A stretch of DNA of 64,000 nucleotides. Source: Petroclostridium sp. X23 (GTDB lineage Bacteria > Bacillota > Clostridia > SK-Y3). The position numbers were made by a program, and so were the translations under genes. Shown here piece after piece: positions 1 through 9,176 of the stretch; the stretch's first letter is position 1, and every line of letters begins with the position of its first letter. A model generated the notes under the pieces. That model saw nothing but the letters and a program-made list of their open reading frames with translations. It had not been told where the DNA came from and searched no databases. The stretch spans positions 4,467,051-4,531,050 of the forward strand of contig NZ_CP124862.1 in assembly GCF_030013905.1 (NCBI RefSeq), read 5' to 3'.

Positions 1-114
1 ATTGCTAAAAAAGCTTTTGCGGAAGGTATTTCTTTGAAGCAGGCTGCCAGAAAACTAAATATCTTAAGTGAAGAAGATTTCGATAAACTTGTTAGGCCTG
101 AGAAAATGGTTTAG
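1..114 (+). CDS. fumC: Class II fumarate hydratase-type lyase, 3' end only
   Basis: An open frame runs from the first base of the window to a TAG at 112-114. The 37 visible residues include AEGISLKQAA and end in LVRPEKMV, which matches the C-terminal tail of class II fumarases (fumarate to malate in the citric acid cycle); the VRPE-M ending is more fumarase-like than aspartase-like. The active site lies outside the window, so the exact lyase cannot be fixed: an aspartase or another superfamily member remains possible. The downstream pyrophosphatase gene starts 61 bp after its stop on the same strand. Confidence 0.65.
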   Translation: MAKKAFAEGISLKQAARKLNILSEEDFDKLVRPEKMV

Positions 115-175
115 TAATATAGTTTTCAATCCTTTATTATATTTTCAATATATCAATTATACAGGGGGATTATTA

Positions 176-2170
176 ATGAACTATTATTATGTTACTGCTC
201 CGATGCTGGGGATCACAGCATTGTTGTTTGCTTATTTCCTTTCGATAACCATTAATAAGCTGGATATCGGTACAGAAAGAATGAAAGAAATATCCACGTA
301 CATTCAACAAGGAGCCATGGCGTTTTTATCAAGGCAATATAAAACGCTGATCATTTTTACCGGTATTTTGTATGTTATCTTAGGCTTGGGAATAGGCTGG
401 ATTACTGCGCACTGTTTCTTATTGGGAGCTTTTTTCTCTGCGCTGGCAGGTTTCTTTGGTATGAAAGTAGCCACCAAAGCCAATGTCAGAACAGCAAACG
501 CGGCCCGGCAGGGAGGGATGAATAAGGCCCTCGGAGTTGCTTTTAAAGGCGGAGCGGTCATGGGAATGTCGGTAGCGGGATTAGGCGTATTAGGCATAGG
601 CATTCTTTATATCTTTCTTGGGCAAGAACAGATTCAGATGATTACGGGATTTGGATTGGGTGCATCGTCCATTGCGCTTTTCGGGCGTGTCGGCGGCGGT
701 ATTTATACCAAAGCGGCGGATGTAGGCGCCGATCTGGTAGGGAAAATAGAAGCTAATATTCCTGAAGATGATCCGAGAAACCCGGCTGTCATCGCCGATA
801 ATGTAGGGGATAACGTAGGGGATGTAGCAGGGATGGGAGCGGATTTATTCGAATCTTATGTAGGTTCCATTATATCCGCCATGACGCTGGCCGTAGCCAT
901 TCCCCAAATCGATCCTGTAAATGGGGTGATATTTCCCCTTCTCATGGCTTCGGGAGGAGTTGCAGCTTCCATCATCGGAATATTGTTGGTTCAGGGAAGC
1001 AAAAGTGCTAATCCGGCAAAAGCGTTAGAAAGAGGGACATATATAAGCGGGGCTGTATTGATTGTGATTGCTTTTTTATTAAGCAGGCATATATTTGGTG
1101 ACTTAAATGCGTTTTGGGCAATCGCCTCGGGATTGGTGACAGGAATAGGGATCGGAAAGGTTACTGAGATATATACCTCGGGAGACTACAAGCATGTCAT
1201 AAAGATCGCAAAACAATCGGATACCGGAGCCGCTACCACCATTATCAGCGGACTGGCAGTAGGTATGTATTCGACAATGTGGCCGTTATTATTAATCTCG
1301 GCAGGGATTCTGGTCGCATTTAAATTTATGGGGTTATACGGCATCGCCCTGGCAGCGGTAGGCATGCTTTCCACGGCAGGGATTACGGTGGCGGTGGACG
1401 CATACGGACCTATTGCCGATAATGCCGGCGGTATAGCCGAAATGTCGGAGCTGCCAAAAGAGGTACGTAAGATTACCGACAAACTGGATTCGGTAGGGAA
1501 TACCACAGCCGCCATAGGAAAAGGATTTGCCATCGGTTCTGCGGCATTAACGGCATTGGCTTTATTTGCTTCTTATTCCCAAGCTGTGGGTTTACAGAAA
1601 ATTGACATCATGAATCCGCTGGTAGTCATCGGATTGCTGTTGGGCGGAATGCTGCCGTTTCTATTTTCCGCAATGACCATGGAGTCTGTCGGAAAAGCGG
1701 CATTTCAGATGTGTGAAGAAGTAAGAAGGCAGTTTAGAGAGATTGACGGAATATTGGAAGGAAAAGCAAAACCCGAGTACACCAAATGCGTAGACATCAG
1801 TACCAAAGCTGCATTAAAAGAAATGCTGCTGCCGGGACTGTTAGCCGTAGCGGCACCGTTAGCCGCAGGCTTCATACTGGGAGCGGAAGCATTAGGCGGA
1901 CTGTTGGCCGGAGCCCTTGTGACCGGAGTACTGCTGGCCATTATGATGGCAAACGCAGGGGGTGCCTGGGATAATGCTAAAAAATATATTGAAGAAGGGA
2001 AACACAGCCATAAAGGCAGTGATGCCCATAAGGCGGCTGTAGTAGGCGATACGGTAGGAGATCCTTTTAAAGATACGGCAGGCCCATCCATCAACATATT
2101 GATTAAGCTTATGACCATTGTGTCCCTTGTTTTCGGCCCGTTGATCCTGAAGTTCGGGGGATTGTTTTAG
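176..2170 (+). CDS. hppA: Membrane-bound ion-translocating pyrophosphatase (K+-dependent type)
   Basis: A 664-residue, highly hydrophobic protein with about 16 membrane segments. It hydrolyses pyrophosphate and pumps H+ or Na+ across the membrane. The PPi-binding motif DVGADLVGK, the acidic segment NVGDNVGDVAGMGADLFESY and the late DTVGDPFKDTAGP loop are all present. The GNTTAAIGKG segment has Ala where K+-independent enzymes have Lys; in characterised members that marks the K+-dependent class, which includes the Na+ pumps. The frame stays open upstream to a GTG at 68, but that would overlap the preceding lyase gene; the ATG at 176 follows AGGGGG at good spacing and gives the family's usual N-terminus. 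Whether it pumps Na+ or H+ is not decided here. Confidence 0.95.
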   Translation: MNYYYVTAPMLGITALLFAYFLSITINKLDIGTERMKEISTYIQQGAMAFLSRQYKTLIIFTGILYVILGLGIGWITAHCFLLGAFFSALAGFFGMKVATKANVRTANAARQGGMNKALGVAFKGGAVMGMSVAGLGVLGIGILYIFLGQEQIQMITGFGLGASSIALFGRVGGGIYTKAADVGADLVGKIEANIPEDDPRNPAVIADNVGDNVGDVAGMGADLFESYVGSIISAMTLAVAIPQIDPVNGVIFPLLMASGGVAASIIGILLVQGSKSANPAKALERGTYISGAVLIVIAFLLSRHIFGDLNAFWAIASGLVTGIGIGKVTEIYTSGDYKHVIKIAKQSDTGAATTIISGLAVGMYSTMWPLLLISAGILVAFKFMGLYGIALAAVGMLSTAGITVAVDAYGPIADNAGGIAEMSELPKEVRKITDKLDSVGNTTAAIGKGFAIGSAALTALALFASYSQAVGLQKIDIMNPLVVIGLLLGGMLPFLFSAMTMESVGKAAFQMCEEVRRQFREIDGILEGKAKPEYTKCVDISTKAALKEMLLPGLLAVAAPLAAGFILGAEALGGLLAGALVTGVLLAIMMANAGGAWDNAKKYIEEGKHSHKGSDAHKAAVVGDTVGDPFKDTAGPSINILIKLMTIVSLVFGPLILKFGGLF

Positions 2171-2190
2171 CGTTAGTTTAATCTGTTATG

Positions 2191-2362
2191 CTATATATAG
2201 CACATTAAAGAAATTGCAGTAACGGTAGGTTTGGGGTGGTGTGTGTTTCCGTAAGAGACCGTCCACTGTTTGAACGAAGTGAGTTTGGGCCCGTCTCTGA
2301 AGGACACATACACCACCTTGAAACCGTTTGCCAATGTAAAAACTTTAATTCGTTATATATAG
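2191..2362. repeat. Hairpin-forming MITE-like repeat, copy A
   Basis: A 172-bp non-coding unit whose ends are imperfect inverted repeats (CTATATATA, then ATTAAAG a few bases in, on both sides). The middle can fold into a long stem: GTGGTGTGTGTTTCCGTAAG pairs roughly with the later GGACACATACACCAC, and AGAGAC pairs with GTCTCT. Copy B lies at 2793-2962 and is about 90 percent alike by eye. No open frame is present. The form suggests a miniature inverted-repeat transposable element or a repeat producing a structured RNA. No target duplication is clear. Confidence 0.6.
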
Positions 2363-2386
2363 CTTATCTATAACGAATTAAATCCC

Positions 2387-2415
2387 TTGGCAGTATAACT
2401 CTTTTATTTTATTAT
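2387..2415 (+). promoter_or_regulatory. Promoter of the orphan T-box leader
   Basis: TTGGCA at 2387-2392 and TATTAT at 2410-2415 are separated by 17 bp, a good sigma-A spacing. The corresponding position ahead of the proS T-box has TTGACA-17-TATATT, and the flanking bases (CCCTTG before, CTTTTATTT within) are shared, so promoter and leader were copied as one unit. Confidence 0.6.
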
Positions 2416-2440
2416 TTAATAAAATGTATAAATATAGAGC

Positions 2441-2670
2441 ATTACAATGATGAGGAATAGTAAAAGTATGATCTTATTACAGAGAGGGAATCACTGCTGA
2501 AAGATTTCCATAAGAGCGTTTTGAACCCGCCTTGGAGAACTGCACCGAAGTGATAAATAGGCAGCAGCAGTATCCTGCCGTTATAAGTTTGAGAAGATAC
2601 ATATTATTGTGTCAATCAGGATGGTACCACTATTAACCTCAGTCCCTATTTTGGGATGCGAGGTTTTTTA
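2441..2670 (+). ncRNA. Orphan T-box leader (proline type) with no gene behind it
   Basis: This segment is nearly identical to the leader of proS at 17265-17493. It keeps the stem I region (AGAGAGGGAATCACTGCTGA), the T-box core with TGGTACCAC, and a terminator hairpin made by CCTCAGTCCC and GGGATGCGAGG followed by TTTTTT. A T-box binds uncharged tRNA and lets transcription proceed. Here the next features are a MITE-like repeat and an IS reading the other way; the next rightward gene starts about 1.9 kb further on. Either its gene was lost or the leader is a stray duplicate. In copy 2 the antiterminator bases read TGGTACCACTATT instead of TGGTACCACCGTT, so decay may have begun. Confidence 0.85.
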
Positions 2671-2792
2671 ATGATCAATTTTAAAAGGTGATACAGAACC
2701 GTCCCCTGTCACTTGCATATCATTTTGTCAAAATATATCTCGTCGGTGGTGTCCTTAATAATGGGAATGATAATTTTTGCTACAACATCCTT

Positions 2793-2962
2793 CTATATAT
2801 AACGCATTAAAGAAATTACAGTAACGATAGGTTTGGAGTGGTGTATGTTTCCGTAAGAGACCGTCCACTGTTTGAACGAAGTGAGTTTGGGCGCGTCTCT
2901 GAAGGACACATACACCACCACAAACCGTTTACCAATGTAAAAACTTTAATGCGTTACATATG
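2793..2962. repeat. Hairpin-forming MITE-like repeat, copy B
   Basis: Second copy of the unit at 2191-2362, again with CTATATATAACGCATTAAAG at the left and a mirrored CTTTAATGCGTTACATATG at the right. The central stem is kept. IS copy 1 begins directly after its right end, so the last bases of the repeat may have been lost or altered when the IS landed. The two copies flank the orphan T-box on both sides. Confidence 0.55.
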
Positions 2963-2963
2963 T

Positions 2964-4467
2964 GAGGATATTTCATAATTCAAAAATCAAGAATGTGGAT
3001 AATTCCTACTGATATTTTTGAAATTGTGCAAAAAAAGGTTAGACTATCCTTACAATAGATAGTTATCCACAACTATATAGTTTTGAAATTAAGAAATATC
3101 ATCTCCTGTTCCTTGATAATTAAAATACTAAGCTGCAATATTTTTTGATTGTTCTGCTTTTGTAATTCTTGTAGCAATAATTGCAATGCAGGCTAAATCC
3201 ATGAATACTTTTGCTTTTTTTAGCCCTGCTACACGCAGATTGTTTAAAGCATAGTTTTCTTTTCCATCACCAAAAAAGCGTTCAACGGATGTTCTTTCAT
3301 CATATAGATTGTCCCATGCTTCTGTTCCTCGTAATGGATAAGATATAAACCGTGGATTATCCTTAATTTTAACTTTGCCAATGTATCCTGATTTTGTACT
3401 CGTACACCAACTTGAACCCATAGGACAATTGGCTTTTCCGCAAGCGTGGGGACATAATAACCGAATGGTTCCATTATCATTTCCACCATTCACATACGGA
3501 TAATTCATGGTGCAAACAAGTTGACCTTCCCAGTTAATGCCTTCAGGTGGAGTTTTCGTATTTCTCCAGTTAATTGGCATAATAGCTTGAGCACCAAATG
3601 ATACAGCATGTTGATAGATAGATGGTATATCATAGCCTGTATCCATAATGTAGTAAGATGGTTTGAATAAGTCTTCATAATCTGCCTTAAGCTTATTCAT
3701 TAGTGGTATTGCCATTACCATATCTGCAACATTTGCAGGGGTTATGATGTACCCTAATGGGATTCCGCTTGTTGTATCTACTACAGCATGCATCTTCCAA
3801 CCAAACCATTTTATCATATTGCCATTGGTATCTTGCTTGGCACCCCAGTGAGGAAACTCTGGATTGTTTTCTGGTATTTTTGATTTTGGTACAGCATGCT
3901 CAAAGGCATCAATTTTCGATGCATCTATTGAGACATGGGAACCATTAATAAGTCCCAAGGTTTTGGCTCTACGAACCATTCTCTGAAAAGTTTTTTCAAG
4001 TACATCGGTTTTAGAGAGCTTTTCTATAAACCTAGAGAAAGTTGAAGCACTAGGCGTTTTGCCAATAGTATCAAACCCGCAGGTTACTCTTAAAACGGGG
4101 TCTGTTTTCAACCTTTTAACTAATGCTTTAATAGTAGGTATTTGATCTATTTGCATTGCAAGTAAAGCATTGAGCAAGCTGGTATACGCAAATCCTTTAG
4201 GACCACGTTTGCTGACATCAATTTTAAAAGTTTCAAGCATAATTGAATAATCAATAAATGTTAAAACAGCTTGTAATTTTGTTAATGGTTGAATTTCTAT
4301 AATTTGCTCTAAAGTAAATAATGTTGTTTGCCGATTCATAATTCGTACAACGTTTACTCCTTTCTGTGGATTGTTTGGACGAATTATTTATCGGATTGGG
4401 GTAAACTATTTTTTATGCTTTTTTCTAACCTTGTGTTTTCAAGGATTAGAAATTATGAAATTAACTC
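2964..4467 (-). mobile_element. Insertion sequence, copy 1 (identical to 48034-49537)
   Basis: A 1,504-bp element with imperfect terminal inverted repeats: the left end contains ATTTCATAATTC and the inverted right end AATTTCATAATTTC, each two to four bases from the tip. One transposase gene fills it. The ends were fixed by comparing it with the second copy, where a 4-bp AATT duplication is visible. Copy 1 has no matching duplication (ATGT on one side, ATAT on the other), so its flanks may have been rearranged after insertion. Confidence 0.85.
3128..4339 (-). CDS. DDE transposase of the IS5/IS1182-like group
   Basis: A 403-residue transposase. The N-terminal third resembles the DUF772-type domain that precedes DDE transposase cores. 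Catalytic acidic residues are visible in SIDASKIDAFE, in YIMDTGYD, and as Glu in TSVERFFGDGK. A Cys-containing insert (CPHACGKANCPMG) lies between the second Asp and the Glu, as in many IS1182-like proteins. The ATG follows an AAAGGAG by about 15 bp, longer than usual, so translation may be weak, which is common for transposases. The protein is identical to the one at 48198-49409, showing recent movement. The family assignment is by general resemblance. Confidence 0.85.
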   Translation of the reverse strand: MNRQTTLFTLEQIIEIQPLTKLQAVLTFIDYSIMLETFKIDVSKRGPKGFAYTSLLNALLAMQIDQIPTIKALVKRLKTDPVLRVTCGFDTIGKTPSASTFSRFIEKLSKTDVLEKTFQRMVRRAKTLGLINGSHVSIDASKIDAFEHAVPKSKIPENNPEFPHWGAKQDTNGNMIKWFGWKMHAVVDTTSGIPLGYIITPANVADMVMAIPLMNKLKADYEDLFKPSYYIMDTGYDIPSIYQHAVSFGAQAIMPINWRNTKTPPEGINWEGQLVCTMNYPYVNGGNDNGTIRLLCPHACGKANCPMGSSWCTSTKSGYIGKVKIKDNPRFISYPLRGTEAWDNLYDERTSVERFFGDGKENYALNNLRVAGLKKAKVFMDLACIAIIATRITKAEQSKNIAA

Positions 4468-4577
4468 ATATATGAAAAGGTTGTGAAAAAAATGAAAAAA
4501 AATTGTAATATTTGAAACTTTTTTGGAAGCCTACACGTCAATCTTATTGGTTGTGGAAATGATTAGGGGGTGAATAA

Positions 4578-7073
4578 GTGTCTATTATTGTAAAATTTAC
4601 GCTTCGCAATATTAAAGAAAAGAAGCTTAGAACATTTTTAATAGTAATTTCTATTATCCTGTCTTCAGCTCTGTTTTTTGCATCTACAGCAATTTCTACG
4701 ACGGTAGAAAAGATGATCATGGAACAAATGAAAAAATATTTCGGCAGTGCGGATATCATGGTAAGCGCAGGGGAGCAGTCAAGAACAGGCTTTATTCCTG
4801 TTTCTTTGTTGGACTCCTATGGCAGCCATGTGAAATATATTGTTGGAATGATGACAGGAAGCGGGGAGTATAAAGCAGAGAACGAAACGGTTCAGGTAGA
4901 TATACAGGGAATAGAACTGGAAGATATGGGAAAAATGAACCCGATTATACTGGAGCAGCAGTTCAATTTAGAGCCGTTTAAAGGAAATAAAGCGATTATC
5001 GGAAAAGGAATGGCTGAAAAATATCATTTAAAACCAGGCGATCCAATGGGAATTAACATGAACGGTACCAAACGATGGTTCATCGTTTCTGCTGTGTCGC
5101 AACCTGTCGGCCCATTTACAGAGGATGGAGAAAGTACATATATTGTGATACCCCGGGAAACTTTGGCAGGATTTTATGGTGTAAGAGGGAAGGTATCCGT
5201 ATTATATGTAGGGCTGGAGGACTCTGCTGCTCAAGATATGATGGTACAGGAACTTTCACAGGCATATCCCATGTACAGCGTTAGGGATACGATCTCAAAA
5301 GCAATGATAAAAAGCCAGACACAGGAAATTTCCGCAGTTTTTCTTGTGATGGTTGCATTTGTTGTGATTTTAAGTATGTTTATCATTTATACTTCTTTTA
5401 AAGTGATTATGGCTGAACGTCTTCCGGTAATCGGAACCTTTCGAAGCATTGGCGCAACCAAGAAAATAACCAATAGGGTTTTGATGGTTGAAAGCTTGGT
5501 GTATGGCATTATAGGAGGTGTGCTTGGTGATATTTTAGGAATAGGTATTTTGCAGCTCATGATAAAGCAGATTATGCCTTCATGGATGTCAAATATCAAA
5601 GCACAGGGATACTTTACGACCGAGCAATTGTTAATGGCGTTCGGTATCGGTGTTGCACTTGCACTTATCAGTTCAATTCTTCCTATCCGAAAAGTCTCAA
5701 AAATGCCGGTAAAAGATATTGTGCTTAATACGATGGAGAAAAAAGTAAAAAAGAAAAGATGGAAAACGGTGTTGGGTATCTGCTTTTTTGTTTTAGGAAT
5801 CGCAGGCCCGTTTTTCGTACCCAAAGATATGGCAGTTGCTGTAGACATGATATGCATGTTCTTACTGATACCTGCTGTGGTACTGCTTGTACCCCATATT
5901 ACAAATGGATTTCTAGCAGTATTTAAAAGGATATACTCAGGGGTTTTCGGCAATGAAGGAATCTTAGCTGCTCAGAACCTTAGAGATAATAAAAATATTT
6001 TAAACAATATTGTTCTGCTGGGCATTTCTATTGCGGTATTGTTAATGATTAATATTATGAGTGAAAGTATGGCTCAAGAGCTAGTGAACTATTACAAGGA
6101 CTACAAATATGATATTAATATCTGGGTATGGCCTATGGACCGCTCTACAGAAAGCAGATTGATTGCTATTGACGGTGTGAAAGATACATTCGGTATATAT
6201 CAGAAATGGAGTACCGAGGTTGTCGGTAAAGATACACAAATTACCTGTATCCAAGGCACAAATAAAAACAAAACATTGGACTATATGCTTTTAAATACCG
6301 ATGACAAGCCTGAAAGATTGCTTGAAGAGTTAGAGGAAGGAAGAAATATCATCGTTTCCAACCTTTTTAAAGAAGAGCATCAAATTGCCATAGGGGATCA
6401 CTTGAAGTTAAAAACTGATAGAGGTGTATTTCCTTATATGGTAGTGGGCTTTTTTGATTCGGATCGGTATGACGGCAGTTATGCGTTTGTTGATGAGCGG
6501 TATTTAAAAAGCGATATGTCATTGAAAAGCTACAGTGATATATATATAAAGACCAATAAAGACCCTGAGTATGTAGCAAAAGAGATCCAGGAGAAATTCA
6601 AGCGACGAAACCCATGGGTCAGAACGCTGAAACAAAGGATAAAAGAAAATATGGAAGGAAACAGCAGGATACTGAATATTTTTAAAGGTTTTGGTATTAT
6701 GACAATGATTATAGGGATATTTGGTGTTTTTAACAATTTGATTATCAGTTTTATTGACCGGAAGCGGTCATTAGCTATCTTGCGCTCTGTTGGAATGAAT
6801 AAAGCGCAAACGCTTAAAATGGTTTTTATAGAGGCGCTTACCGGTGGTTTAATTGGAGGAACAGTGGGGATTATTACCGGATTACTATTAATTTGGGGAG
6901 TATGCAAACTGATGGAGGCACTAGGAGGAAACATGAATGGTTTTATTCAAATCTCATGGCTTACGCTGCTCGGTTCCTTGCTTGCAGGAATTATTATTAC
7001 CATTGTCGCATCTGTCGGACCTGCTTTAAAGTCGTCCAAGCTTAATATAATAGAATCTATCAAATATGAATAG
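4578..7073 (+). CDS. ABC transporter permease, MacB/FtsX type with duplicated module
   Basis: An 831-residue membrane protein with two copies of the FtsX-like permease arrangement: one N-terminal membrane anchor, a large extracellular domain and a three-helix block near residues 255-375, then a second anchor, extracellular domain and helix block near 690-825. The conserved turn R-S-I/V-G (FRSIGATKK; LRSVGMNKAQ) appears in both halves. Such proteins work with a cytoplasmic ATPase to move peptides, lipids or drugs or to sense them. The GTG start at 4578 sits behind AGGGGGTGA. The gene is followed without a gap by its ATPase and a membrane-fusion lipoprotein, forming an operon. Confidence 0.85.
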   Translation: MSIIVKFTLRNIKEKKLRTFLIVISIILSSALFFASTAISTTVEKMIMEQMKKYFGSADIMVSAGEQSRTGFIPVSLLDSYGSHVKYIVGMMTGSGEYKAENETVQVDIQGIELEDMGKMNPIILEQQFNLEPFKGNKAIIGKGMAEKYHLKPGDPMGINMNGTKRWFIVSAVSQPVGPFTEDGESTYIVIPRETLAGFYGVRGKVSVLYVGLEDSAAQDMMVQELSQAYPMYSVRDTISKAMIKSQTQEISAVFLVMVAFVVILSMFIIYTSFKVIMAERLPVIGTFRSIGATKKITNRVLMVESLVYGIIGGVLGDILGIGILQLMIKQIMPSWMSNIKAQGYFTTEQLLMAFGIGVALALISSILPIRKVSKMPVKDIVLNTMEKKVKKKRWKTVLGICFFVLGIAGPFFVPKDMAVAVDMICMFLLIPAVVLLVPHITNGFLAVFKRIYSGVFGNEGILAAQNLRDNKNILNNIVLLGISIAVLLMINIMSESMAQELVNYYKDYKYDINIWVWPMDRSTESRLIAIDGVKDTFGIYQKWSTEVVGKDTQITCIQGTNKNKTLDYMLLNTDDKPERLLEELEEGRNIIVSNLFKEEHQIAIGDHLKLKTDRGVFPYMVVGFFDSDRYDGSYAFVDERYLKSDMSLKSYSDIYIKTNKDPEYVAKEIQEKFKRRNPWVRTLKQRIKENMEGNSRILNIFKGFGIMTMIIGIFGVFNNLIISFIDRKRSLAILRSVGMNKAQTLKMVFIEALTGGLIGGTVGIITGLLLIWGVCKLMEALGGNMNGFIQISWLTLLGSLLAGIIITIVASVGPALKSSKLNIIESIKYE

Positions 7074-7083
7074 AGGTGGTCAT

Positions 7084-7761
7084 ATGGAAAATATTATTGA
7101 GGCGCATGATTTATGTAAGACATATAAATTGGGTGAAATAAATGTGGAAGTACTGAAAAATATCACACTCGTTATTAAAAGGGGAGAGTTTGCTTCTATT
7201 ATGGGGCCGTCAGGATCGGGGAAAAGTACTTTGCTGTATTTGCTGGGAGGCTTGGATAAACCTACTTCGGGAAGTGTAAAGCTGAATGGCAAAGAATTGT
7301 CGGTAATGAAGGACAAAGAAGAAAGCACGATGCGCAGGAGAGATATAGGATTTGTGTTCCAATTTTATAACTTGGTTCCTAATCTAAATGTAGAAGAAAA
7401 TATAATGTTGCCTATATTGTTAGATGGAAAAAAGCTGAAGCAGTATGGAAATAGATTGGAAGAAATTTTGGAGCTTGTAGGCCTTTCAGATAGAAGAAAG
7501 CATACTCCAAGGGAATTGTCAGGCGGTCAACAACAAAGAGTTGCAATTGCAAGAGCATTGGTAAACGAGCCGGATATTATTTTGGCGGATGAGCCTATTG
7601 GGAATTTGGATAGTAAAACAGGCACGGAAATAATGGAATTGTTTAAAAAGATTAATACAGAGAAAGACAAGACCATCATACAGGTTACCCATTCAAATGA
7701 AGCCGCGAAATATGGAACAAGGATAATAAACGTGCGAGACGGAAGGATGTGTGAATGTTGA
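7084..7761 (+). CDS. ABC transporter ATP-binding protein, MacB/LolD type
   Basis: A 225-residue nucleotide-binding subunit with Walker A GPSGSGKST, signature LSGGQQQRVAIARAL, Walker B IILADEP and the switch His in THSNEA. It powers the permease encoded just upstream. The frame is open to an ATG at 7066 inside the permease gene, but AGAGGTGG at 7072-7079 fits the ATG at 7084, which also gives the usual N-terminus (MENIIEAHDLCKTY). Its stop overlaps the start of the fusion-protein gene by 7 bp, so the three genes are probably translationally coupled. No two-component regulator lies next to it. Confidence 0.92.
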   Translation: MENIIEAHDLCKTYKLGEINVEVLKNITLVIKRGEFASIMGPSGSGKSTLLYLLGGLDKPTSGSVKLNGKELSVMKDKEESTMRRRDIGFVFQFYNLVPNLNVEENIMLPILLDGKKLKQYGNRLEEILELVGLSDRRKHTPRELSGGQQQRVAIARALVNEPDIILADEPIGNLDSKTGTEIMELFKKINTEKDKTIIQVTHSNEAAKYGTRIINVRDGRMCEC

Positions 7762-8822
7762 AGAAACTATTTATAATTGTTTGCTTATTAGGCATAATGA
7801 TGTCAACTGTAAGTTGCACAAAAAAATCTCAAACCGGCATTGTGAATACACAGTCTGATCAAGACCAAGCAGAAGAACCGGTGCAGCAAACCGTGCAGGC
7901 ATTCGGTATCATTAAGACAAAGCAAATTAAAGGCATTATGATTGATTTGCCTGCTGCGGTTGAAAAAGTTCATGTACAGGAAGGCCAAAAGGTAAAAAAA
8001 GGGGATACGCTAATCACCCTTAGCTTAAAGGAAATACAAGAGCAAATAAAAGAAAAAGAAGATTCTTTGAAAATCGCTCAATTGGAGCTTCAAAAGCTTC
8101 TGGAAGACGTAAACGATGAAGCCGATAGAAATATAGAATACAATCCTGATATCATGCTAGCGAGAAATAATTTGGAAACAGGACGGACAGAGCATGAAAA
8201 ATTGAAAAAGGATTTGGCTAAACAAGAATCTTTATTAAAAGAAGGCGCGATTACTCAAAATGATTATGACACTTTTAAAATAACAGTTATGCAAAAACAA
8301 AAAGAAGTGGAAAATGAGGAGATAAAACTGGAAGATTTAAAAAAACAGAAGATGATTGCAAATACAAAAGACACATTGGATATAACCATCAAAAGGCAAA
8401 ATATTGCGTCTTTGGATTATGGGCTTGAAACACTAAAGGATAAGATTAAAGAAAGCGGAATTCAAGGAAACAAGATTGTATGTGATATCGAAAACGGGAC
8501 TATTGAGAAGATTAATATTTCTGCAGGTGACCGATTAAATGATGAAAAACAAATAATGAGTATTTTGGATACCAATACATTGATTGTGCAAGCCAATGTG
8601 GCTGAAGACTTTATAAAAGATATAAAAGTGGGAAATAAAACGAGTATAATCCCGTTGGCAGACTCGGACAAAGAATATCATGGAACGGTTACCAGAATAT
8701 CGAGTATGGCGATAAATGAAAATGGGGAAACAGTAATACCTGTTGAAATTTCTATTGATGAGATTGATAATTTTTTACTGCCTAATTTCAATGTAAATAT
8801 TAAGATCATGATTGATAAATAA
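7755..8822 (+). CDS. Membrane-fusion (HlyD/MacA-like) lipoprotein
   Basis: A 355-residue protein with a lipoprotein signal (MLKKLFIIVCLLGIMMSTVSC; the lipobox Cys is residue 21). A biotinyl-lipoyl-like half (VEKVHVQEGQKVKKGDTLI) is followed by a long charged coiled coil at about 90-205, a second lipoyl half (GTIEKINISAGDRLND) and a beta-barrel region. This is the adaptor layout of MacA-type exporters; in Gram-positives it stands on the outer face of the membrane and joins the permease. The start overlaps the ATPase stop by 7 bp. The substrate is unknown. It is the last gene of the operon. Confidence 0.88.
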   Translation: MLKKLFIIVCLLGIMMSTVSCTKKSQTGIVNTQSDQDQAEEPVQQTVQAFGIIKTKQIKGIMIDLPAAVEKVHVQEGQKVKKGDTLITLSLKEIQEQIKEKEDSLKIAQLELQKLLEDVNDEADRNIEYNPDIMLARNNLETGRTEHEKLKKDLAKQESLLKEGAITQNDYDTFKITVMQKQKEVENEEIKLEDLKKQKMIANTKDTLDITIKRQNIASLDYGLETLKDKIKESGIQGNKIVCDIENGTIEKINISAGDRLNDEKQIMSILDTNTLIVQANVAEDFIKDIKVGNKTSIIPLADSDKEYHGTVTRISSMAINENGETVIPVEISIDEIDNFLLPNFNVNIKIMIDK

Positions 8823-8984
8823 AAAGACAGACACGTGACAAGGGGTGGAGTGACAGGGGATGGTATAAAGAGCAGATAAACATTTAAAATGGTAAAAATA
8901 ATGGTCAATATATAAGAAGTATTACCAACCATTCAGCATATCTAGGATTCCTATAGGAGGAGATAGATAACAAGGTGATTAATA

Positions 8985-9176
8985 ATGGAAAGCTTATCTT
9001 GGAGACAAAAAAGGTATTTTTACGGCAATTTCATAAAGGAGATCTTGAGAATATATACTTTATCTTCAAATAAGAATGTTATGAGATTTTCTCCTGCACC
9101 CCTGAATATAAAAAAGAGTAAAATCTGTTGGCATAGTATCTTTGCGATAATCATAATATTAGTTTTTTACAAGTGA
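8985..9176 (+). CDS. Possible small membrane-anchored protein
   Basis: A 63-residue frame behind AAGGTGATTAATAATG. The C-terminus is a hydrophobic stretch (HSIFAIIIILVFYK) and the rest is basic. It overlaps the end of the convergent yibE-like gene by 10 bp. I recognise no family and the frame could be chance. The rest of the 340-bp gap after the fusion-protein gene holds GTGACAGGGGAT-like bases but no clear terminator or gene. Confidence 0.25.
   Translation: MESLSWRQKRYFYGNFIKEILRIYTLSSNKNVMRFSPAPLNIKKSKICWHSIFAIIIILVFYK

Noticed and set aside
68..175. N-terminal extension of the pyrophosphatase from GTG 68
   Set aside because: It would overlap the lyase gene in another frame, lacks a ribosome site and is not family-like; ATG 176 has a clear site.
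304..2118. Long minus-strand frames inside hppA (304-603, 1186-1533, 1705-2118)
   Set aside because: They are antisense shadows of a G+C-richer coding gene, with Pro/Ala/Ser-rich products and no ribosome sites.
2690..2715. GTGATACAGAACCGTCCCCT motif as a distinct element
   Set aside because: It resembles a repeat seen in clostridial genomes, but one partial copy (and a weaker one near 8850) is not enough to define a unit.
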